In this document: positions 59,432 to 64,000 of the stretch, in pieces
Layout: each line of letters opens with the position of its first letter
Numbering within the stretch: position 1 is the stretch's first letter
Source: Petrosia ficiformis
Lineage: Eukaryota; Porifera; Demospongiae; Haplosclerida; Petrosiidae
Direction of reading: 5' to 3'
NCBI GenBank assembly: GCA_947044365.1
Contig: OX345636.1
Span: 39,598,191-39,662,190 of the forward strand
DNA length: 64,000 nt
The notes under the pieces: model-generated
What the model was told of the DNA's origin: nothing
What the model saw: only the letters and a program-made list of their open reading frames with translations
The model's database searches: none
Made by a program: the position numbers and the translations under genes

Positions 59432-59635
59432 TTAAAGTCTTCTTAGCCTCTTTTTACTTTTTTTTGTACCAACAATATTCTCAGGTTCCCTCTTCCTTTT
59501 CAATCCACTCTTTAGTGTTTCTTTATTGAATGAGTAATCATCTCCAATATTGGAGACATTACTGTTGAAGGTAAAGGAATGGTTAATATCTGTTAACTGT
59601 TTGAAGTCTTTCTTTTCGTTAGTCATGTTTGACAT
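59432..59635 (-). CDS. small basic protein family, best-preserved copy (67 aa)
   Basis: ATG at 59635 follows a minus-strand TATAAAA (59695-59701) by about 60 bp, leaving room for a start site and short leader; an upstream open stretch to 59803 runs through the promoter and is not used. The protein is MSNMTNEKKDFKQLTDINHS, FTFNSNVSNIGDDYSFNK, then a basic end with KRKREPENIVG and KKSKKRLRRL. The end resembles a bipartite nuclear localisation signal, suggesting a nuclear or nucleic-acid-bound product (inference). No known domain. The C-terminal ELLQLPSD motif of other copies follows out of frame at about 59350-59375, so this copy may itself be shortened. Confidence 0.5.
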   Translation of the reverse strand: MSNMTNEKKDFKQLTDINHSFTFNSNVSNIGDDYSFNKETLKSGLKRKREPENIVGTKKSKKRLRRL

Positions 59636-59694
59636 CTTCTGTTGCCTACTGGAATCATGTTTTGTTGTTCTGAAATAATGAATGTGTGGAAACA

Positions 59695-59701
59695 TTTTAT
59701 A
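59695..59701 (-). promoter_or_regulatory. TATA box of the 67-aa frame
   Basis: TATAAAA on the minus strand inside CTTGCTTCTATAAAATGTTT, a block found at the same place before copies 1, 2, 3 and 4 (51069, 51992, 52879, 54363). Upstream is alternating purine-pyrimidine GCATGC/TGTGCACA DNA (59720-59790). Confidence 0.6.
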
Positions 59702-59849
59702 GAAGCAAGCTACAAGCATGCATGCATACACGCTTCTGTCACATGAGCATGCATGCATGTGCACAAATGTGCACACATGCGCATGCATGTAATTCACATT
59801 CATACACTTATACGATTACCACAATTTTGTAAATAAATTATAATAATTG

Positions 59850-60345
59850 TTATACTTTTTTCATTAGAACTTTCATCCATGTAAGCATGTTGACATTATG
59901 AGATAATTTTGTGTGTCCTTTGATAATTATTTCTATTTGCAAAAGAAAACAAAATAGGCAAAAAGTTTGACACCTACTCAGGTCTTTATATAGATAAGAG
60001 ATAATAAGTAAATCCAATAACAAAGAGTATTGCAGTCTAAAAATAAACAAGGTACTATCTAAAAAATAAACAAGTTTGTGGTGATAACAACTATTGTATA
60101 CTATAGTTACAGTCATATCAATAATGATAATTATATAATTAATTTTATAAAACATATTAAATAAAATACATAATTATACATAATTATATATTATAATAAT
60201 TATTAATCAATTAAAATTTAATTTAGAAAATTAAATAATTAATAATTCCACTTTAGGCATCAATCTGAGGTATGAGAGAATCCTTTCTCTTTATGCACAC
60301 AATCGGGATTACAGTAACCATTTCACATACCACCCATATCACAGG
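59850..60345. other. end of the amplified array
   Basis: 59900-60130 matches 56460-56960 (TGTGTGTCCTTTGAT, TAAACAAGGTA). 60255-60340 matches 57040-57150. AT-rich with no credible frame; the match stops near 60345, where GC content rises. Confidence 0.6.
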
Positions 60346-60460
60346 AAGCCCGAGGGCGCGGTGAGAATAATTGGGATATACACCGAGCGGGGGTGGTATA
60401 ATAGATTTATTCCATAATGGAGCCACACTGTACCTGTGCCAGTTCCACACACTTCGTGCC

Positions 60461-60660
60461 CACGTTTCACTGTTCAGCCAGCTATGTCTAGTGAAGAAGA
60501 AATCAGTTCCATCGAAGAAACGAAGACTTAACTGTCCGACGACAGCACAAGTGTATTTTAGTGCGCATGCGCAGAACTGTCCACTCTACGTGCATACGTT
60601 TCACTTCAGCCATGTCTAGATTTCGATTGAAGAAACGAAGACTTTCACTGTCGCGAAAGG
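60461..60660 (+). repeat. tandem duplication of a 5' gene end
   Basis: CGTTTCACTGTTCAGCCAGCTATGTCTAGTG (60461 on) recurs near 60596 as CGTTTCACTTCAGCCATGTCTAGA; both are followed by GAAGAAACGAAGACTT. The first copy opens a short frame MSSEEEISSIEETKT and stop; the second opens the 109-aa frame. Spacing is about 130 bp. Confidence 0.7.
60562..60573. promoter_or_regulatory. NRF1-like palindrome TGCGCATGCGCA
   Basis: A perfect 12-bp palindrome of the NRF1 binding type, 38 bp before the ATG at 60612. A similar site (62767-62776) lies before the related minus-strand gene, and ACGCATGCGCT occurs at 61951-61961. Confidence 0.6.
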
Positions 60661-60941
60661 GCCGATTCAAAACTGTTTCTGAAGACCAGCTAACTGCCAT
60701 GTCCAAGCCAAGTGTGCCAAACACCGAAAAGTCTAGTAAATGGGCCATTAAGAATCTGAAAGAGTGGTATGAAGACTATAACAGTGGGATGTGTCCTGAA
60801 GACATTCTATCCCACACTTGCTCCAAGGAAGTTCTTGACAAGTGGCTTTGTGTGTTTATAAATGAAACTCAATATACTGATATGATTTCCAGCAGGATTT
60901 GGTTATTATCCACCTCTGCATGCCTCTCCTTATTCAAGTGA
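60612..60941 (+). CDS. Crypton/DUF3504-related N-terminal domain protein, frame-shifted
   Basis: MSRFRLKKRRLSLSRKGRF begins a basic N-terminus; then FKTVSEDQLTAMSKPS, KSSKWAIKNLKEWYEDYN, LDKWLCVFINETQYTD. The W-A-x-K-N-x-x-x-W and L-x-K-W-L-x-x-F-I-x-E-T pattern is the N-terminal core-binding-like part of Crypton-derived tyrosine recombinase proteins (DUF3504, KIAA1958/ZMYM relatives). After this domain the frame is lost: another frame gives GFGYYPPLHASPY, the next expected YPP motif, and then a stop. Thus it is a truncated or frame-shifted gene. It points toward its relative at 62410-62715. Confidence 0.6.
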   Translation: MSRFRLKKRRLSLSRKGRFKTVSEDQLTAMSKPSVPNTEKSSKWAIKNLKEWYEDYNSGMCPEDILSHTCSKEVLDKWLCVFINETQYTDMISSRIWLLSTSACLSLFK

Positions 60942-61221
60942 CCAAGCAGAAGATACAGAACCTTCAAATTGATTGCAGGACTGATATGCAATTTAAATCA
61001 GTGTATTTAATTAACCTATCACGTTCACTCAATTATCATTTCTTCATTAATTTTTGTTCAAATGTGTTGTATATACAAGTTGGTCAGTATCATTCAACTG
61101 AATTGAAGAGTGTTAACCACAGGCAGGGAGTGCATCAAACACCAAAGGGTTATATACAACCCTAGGGAGTATATCAGTTTTATACCCCAGTTTTTTCCTT
61201 TGAAGTGTGGCTGCATCATGG

Positions 61222-61265
<44 letters not shown>

Positions 61266-61290
61266 TATATATATATATATATATGTTATA
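60942..61290. other. intergenic, TA tract
   Basis: Downstream of the frame-shifted gene there is no further recognisable recombinase sequence. TA tracts occupy about 61226-61285. Confidence 0.5.
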
Positions 61291-61302
61291 GTTATAACAT
61301 AC

Positions 61303-61394
61303 GCGTGCGGTTTATAACAGAATTCTAAGCCCTAGCAACTATGGCGGCACGCCCGAGTGCGCGGGCTTAGAATTCTGTTATAAACCGTACGCGC
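61303..61394. repeat. foldback with GC-rich loop
   Basis: Arms 61303-61332 (GCGTGCGGTTTATAACAGAA onward) and 61363-61394 are complementary with about two mismatches; the 30-bp loop reads TAGCAACTATGGCGGCACGC and on. Likely the end of an inverted-repeat element; TTATAAACCGGTCTATAACTT near 62005 may be its other end. Confidence 0.8.
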
Positions 61395-61736
61395 ATTTTA
61401 TAACTGTTTTCTAGCCACCCACTTCAATTCAAACACTCGCCTTGCTACCTTCCAGCAACTAACGAAGGATAATGTTTATATGTATGGCTTTCTTAGAAGT
61501 TCTTCTATACATTCAAACAAGTTGAAAGTCTGTACTGTTAAAAATACGGAAGTTATGAAGCGTACGCGCATTTTATAACTGTTTTCTAGCCACCCACTTC
61601 AATTCAAACACTCGCCTTGCTACCTTCCAGCAACTAACGAAGGATAATGTTTATATGTATGGCTTTCTTAGAAGTTCTTCTATACATTCAAACAAGTTGA
61701 AAGTCTGTACTGTTAAAAATACGGAAGTTATGAAGC
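61387..61736. repeat. 175-bp tandem duplication
   Basis: 61387-61561 and 61562-61736 start with GTACGCGCATTTTATAACTG and end GAAGTTATGAAGC; I see essentially no differences. The high identity marks a recent event. The 66-codon frame crossing the second copy (61655-61855) has no family resemblance. Confidence 0.9.
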
Positions 61737-62409
61737 TTAGCCAGAGTGTGGGCGTAGCCCAGGACGTTTCATACACTGGCCTTGCTGTTCTTCTGCAACT
61801 AACGAAGCATGAATTTCACATCTGTAGCTTTCTTAACACTTCAACTCACCAGTAAAAGAAATTACAATCTTGAATCTTGTAAAATGCAAGAGTCATCGAG
61901 CTAAAAACAGTTGTTTCTACAACGCCCCGCCCACAGATTTTTCTAATTTACGCATGCGCTATACTATTACCTTGGTTACAGCGTCTGCGAAACTGGGAAG
62001 TTATAAACCGGTCTATAACTTCCTTATAGTTGAAATATAACACGTAGCAACAATATAGTAACAGGCTAGAAATATATATGTGTTATATATATCATGTTTC
62101 AGAGGTCAATATGCGTTATATAAACCTGCCACGAGGTAAGATATATATATATAGCTGGTCTACATATAATATCATTATTTATTTCATGATGAAGCCATAC
62201 TTCTAAAGAAAAAACAGTGTAATAAATCTGACTGAGTGCATGTAAATCCCTTTGATCTGTGATACTGTGTACTGTGGTTTTAACACCTCAATTTTAAGAA
62301 GAGAAATCAATCTGATTAAAGAAATACAAATTGGCAAAGCAACAAAGGATACAATTTTACATAAAGATAAATGATCATTGGAATAAAGGTTAAAAGCTAA
62401 GACTAATTG
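61737..62409. other. intergenic repeat remainder
   Basis: 61.74-61.86 kb resembles the minus-strand text at 37.08-37.2 kb. ACGCATGCGCT at 61951-61961 is an NRF1-like site. An inverted repeat GGAAGTTATAAACCGGTCTATAACTTCC lies at about 61998-62025. No gene. Confidence 0.5.
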
Positions 62410-62715
62410 TTATTTAAATCTGGTCTCGTTGATGTATACACACAGCCATTCATTCAAAATACGTTTACTGCAAAACTCTGACGGCTTATCGGGGTTTCTC
62501 GTGTTGTAACTCTCCACCCAGTCGGCGAGATTCTTCATAGCCCATTTGCTATTGAGTTCTGAATTTTTGGGAATTTTATATTTTGACATTTGTTCCAATT
62601 CATCTCTCGTAATAGAGGCAAAACAGTCCTCCTTCTTGTTATTCTTTAGCGATAGTGATAAACGTTTTCTTTTTGGCTGTGGCTCGATATTCTCCTTGTT
62701 CATCGTACATTCCAC
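62410..62715 (-). CDS. Crypton/DUF3504-related N-terminal domain protein (101 aa)
   Basis: MECTMNKENIEPQPKRKRLS, a Lys/Asn-rich link, then ASITRDELEQMSKYKIP, NSKWAMKNLADWVESYN, and NEWLCVYINETRFK with a stop directly after. The same domain as in 60612-60941, clearly homologous (SKWA-x-KNL-x-x-W, WLCV-x-INET). It ends where the family normally continues to a YPP motif and a recombinase core, so it is a single-domain form or a truncated copy. PKRKR may be a nuclear signal. No donor GT lies near the end to extend it. Confidence 0.6.
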   Translation of the reverse strand: MECTMNKENIEPQPKRKRLSLSLKNNKKEDCFASITRDELEQMSKYKIPKNSELNSKWAMKNLADWVESYNTRNPDKPSEFCSKRILNEWLCVYINETRFK

Positions 62716-62766
62716 TTCCCCAAGTTCTCACACTTAAACAATTGAACAAAGCGTGACTCTAGTCAA

Positions 62767-62776
62767 CGCATGCGCA
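62767..62776. promoter_or_regulatory. NRF1-like site before the 101-aa gene
   Basis: CGCATGCGCA, that is TGCGCATGCG on the coding (minus) strand, 51 bp upstream of the ATG at 62715. Confidence 0.5.
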
Positions 62777-62779
62777 AAG

Positions 62780-63780
62780 CAAGCTTCATCATGAAATAAA
62801 TTTCTTATTGCACTCGCTGGGGTGTAATAACTTATACATATAATTATTATGTATACATAATAAGCTCATCAACATTAATATTAAGATAATATCAAAATTA
62901 TGGTACCTATTAATGGTGTCAGAAAAATATTTCCATGGACTCTGAAATCAGTTATCACCAGTAACTGGCAAACATTAAAAGTTACACAGTGCAATATAAC
63001 TTTAAAAATCAAAATCTTTTCCTGTGTAATAAGCATTTCATGACATGGTACAACTTGCTGAGGCATCATATGACAACATACAACTTTAATTTCTCACAAT
63101 TAACAGTCCACTTCCACTTTTTATGCATTTGGGAGAAATAGAAACTCTCCTATAAATAACAGCCACATCTCAGTTCATTTTGCATGTTTTTAGTCACCAA
63201 AATTCAACTGGTGAATGATCTAAAGTTTGCTACTCTTTCAAAGAATGATCATCATCCTGTCGTCACAAAAGTAGTTCCTTCAAATTCTTCTGATCCATTT
63301 GAACTGCATGCGTGTAACTAAAACTACATCAATACATTCAAAATCCCCAAATGGTAGCTGCAGGATCTTACTGGCTATAAATTAATCATACATTGTGAGT
63401 CCTTAATTCGACATAACAAATTGCAAGATCTAACAGCTCCCATTGGTAACCAATAATGCTGAGATTGAACCATCTTTACTACTTCTCCATGATGAGCAAG
63501 TGTAAGATATCAATCTGCCATTACAGAAAATTGGATACATATTTTAGCAGGGAATTTCCTGCGATCATGAAATCTTGATGTTAGGGTCTTCAACCCTTTG
63601 CAAGGAATTTTCACAAACCCCCTAGCTCAAAAAGGAGAAAGAAAAGAAAAGGGCACTGTAAACATGAATTGGTTATTTTAACAAACCACTTGTTCTTTTA
63701 GTTGCACTTACATATTGTCTGGTTACAACATAGCTATATAAGGAATGTTATGAGTCATGACTACAGTATAAATGCATATA
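62780..63780. other. non-coding end region
   Basis: No coding region, inverted-repeat element or RNA gene that I can support. Open frames are short and without resemblance to anything known. Confidence 0.5.
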
Positions 63781-63789
63781 CGAAAGTAC

Positions 63790-64000
63790 ACCCTACTACC
63801 ATAATTATAAAGAAGCTGTTATTGATAACTTCAAAATGAGATAATATGAATAGGAAGAAACAATGTGTTTCAAATTATTGGTTATAGTAAAAACAACTGT
63901 TATCACTAATCATGCAATCAGGAATGTACAGACCAAACTACACCCTACTACCATATAAAGAGGCTGTTATTGATAACTTCAAATGGGATAATGTAGTTTT
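63790..64000. repeat. partial tandem repeat, period about 155-165 bp
   Basis: CACCCTACTACCATAATTAT...GCTGTTATTGATAACTTC at 63790-63840 recurs as CACCCTACTACCATATAAAG...GCTGTTATTGATAACTTC at about 63942-63990 and is cut by the window end. It may continue as a longer array outside. Confidence 0.7.

Noticed and set aside
61655..61855. 66-codon plus-strand frame
   Set aside because: Lies across the recent tandem duplication and repeat DNA, with relatives in other repeat copies (37.1 kb).

Overview
The window is animal (metazoan) nuclear DNA. It is AT-rich, its genes are split by introns, and it is full of short inverted-repeat transposons. Extracellular EGF, SRCR, NIDO, AMOP and VWD modules, compact introns and very many MITEs fit a sponge such as the demosponge Amphimedon. 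That placement is inference; nothing here names the species.

One gene fills most of the window: a plus-strand, 5'-incomplete gene whose recognisable exons run from 3365 to the stop codon at 50660-50662. I place 45 exons with matching phases, and they join into one open frame of about 2,850 residues. Its order is: three successive units, each opening with a near-identical calcium-binding EGF exon (3365, 21051, 29133); units 1 and 2 then carry SRCR, EGFs, a NIDO domain and an EGF remainder; unit 3 runs into a Ser/Pro stalk, a third NIDO, AMOP, VWD, a cadherin/Ig-like domain, seven EGF-like modules, a second Ser/Pro stalk, a SEA-like domain, one transmembrane helix and an acidic tail ending in ETDL. 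The NIDO-AMOP-VWD core is that of the MUC4/Mesh type of membrane adhesion protein. Tandem duplication inside the gene made units 1 and 2.

The introns hold most of the other content. There is a 24-bp minisatellite of about 95 copies (6.5-8.8 kb) and a 5'-truncated Ty3/gypsy element whose integrase precedes the reverse transcriptase (13.2-15.7 kb). A nested stack of transposons lies at 18.6-20.1 kb. Other elements are a short hAT with its C-terminal domain remnant (24.9-25.4 kb), a family linked to TG/CA microsatellites (34.2, 39-41.3 kb), a mariner-like MITE (40.6 kb), a 416-bp MITE (42.5 kb) and a 347-bp hAT-like MITE (47.8 kb). Upstream of the gene are a pogo-like MITE (27-317) and a decayed minus-strand LINE (0.9-3.1 kb).

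Between 50.8 and 60.3 kb lies a local array of diverged copies of one unit, plus-oriented mainly on the left and minus-oriented on the right. Copies carry GCATGC-rich upstream DNA, often a TATAAAA box, and a small lysine/arginine-rich reading frame. Most are broken; the best is the minus-strand 67-codon frame at 59432-59635. I do not recognise this family.

From 60.4 kb to the end there are two converging short frames (60612-60941 plus, 62410-62715 minus) that share a domain resembling the N-terminal part of Crypton-derived (DUF3504-type) proteins. Each has an NRF1-like palindrome about 40-50 bp before its ATG. A foldback, a 175-bp tandem duplication and non-coding DNA fill the rest.
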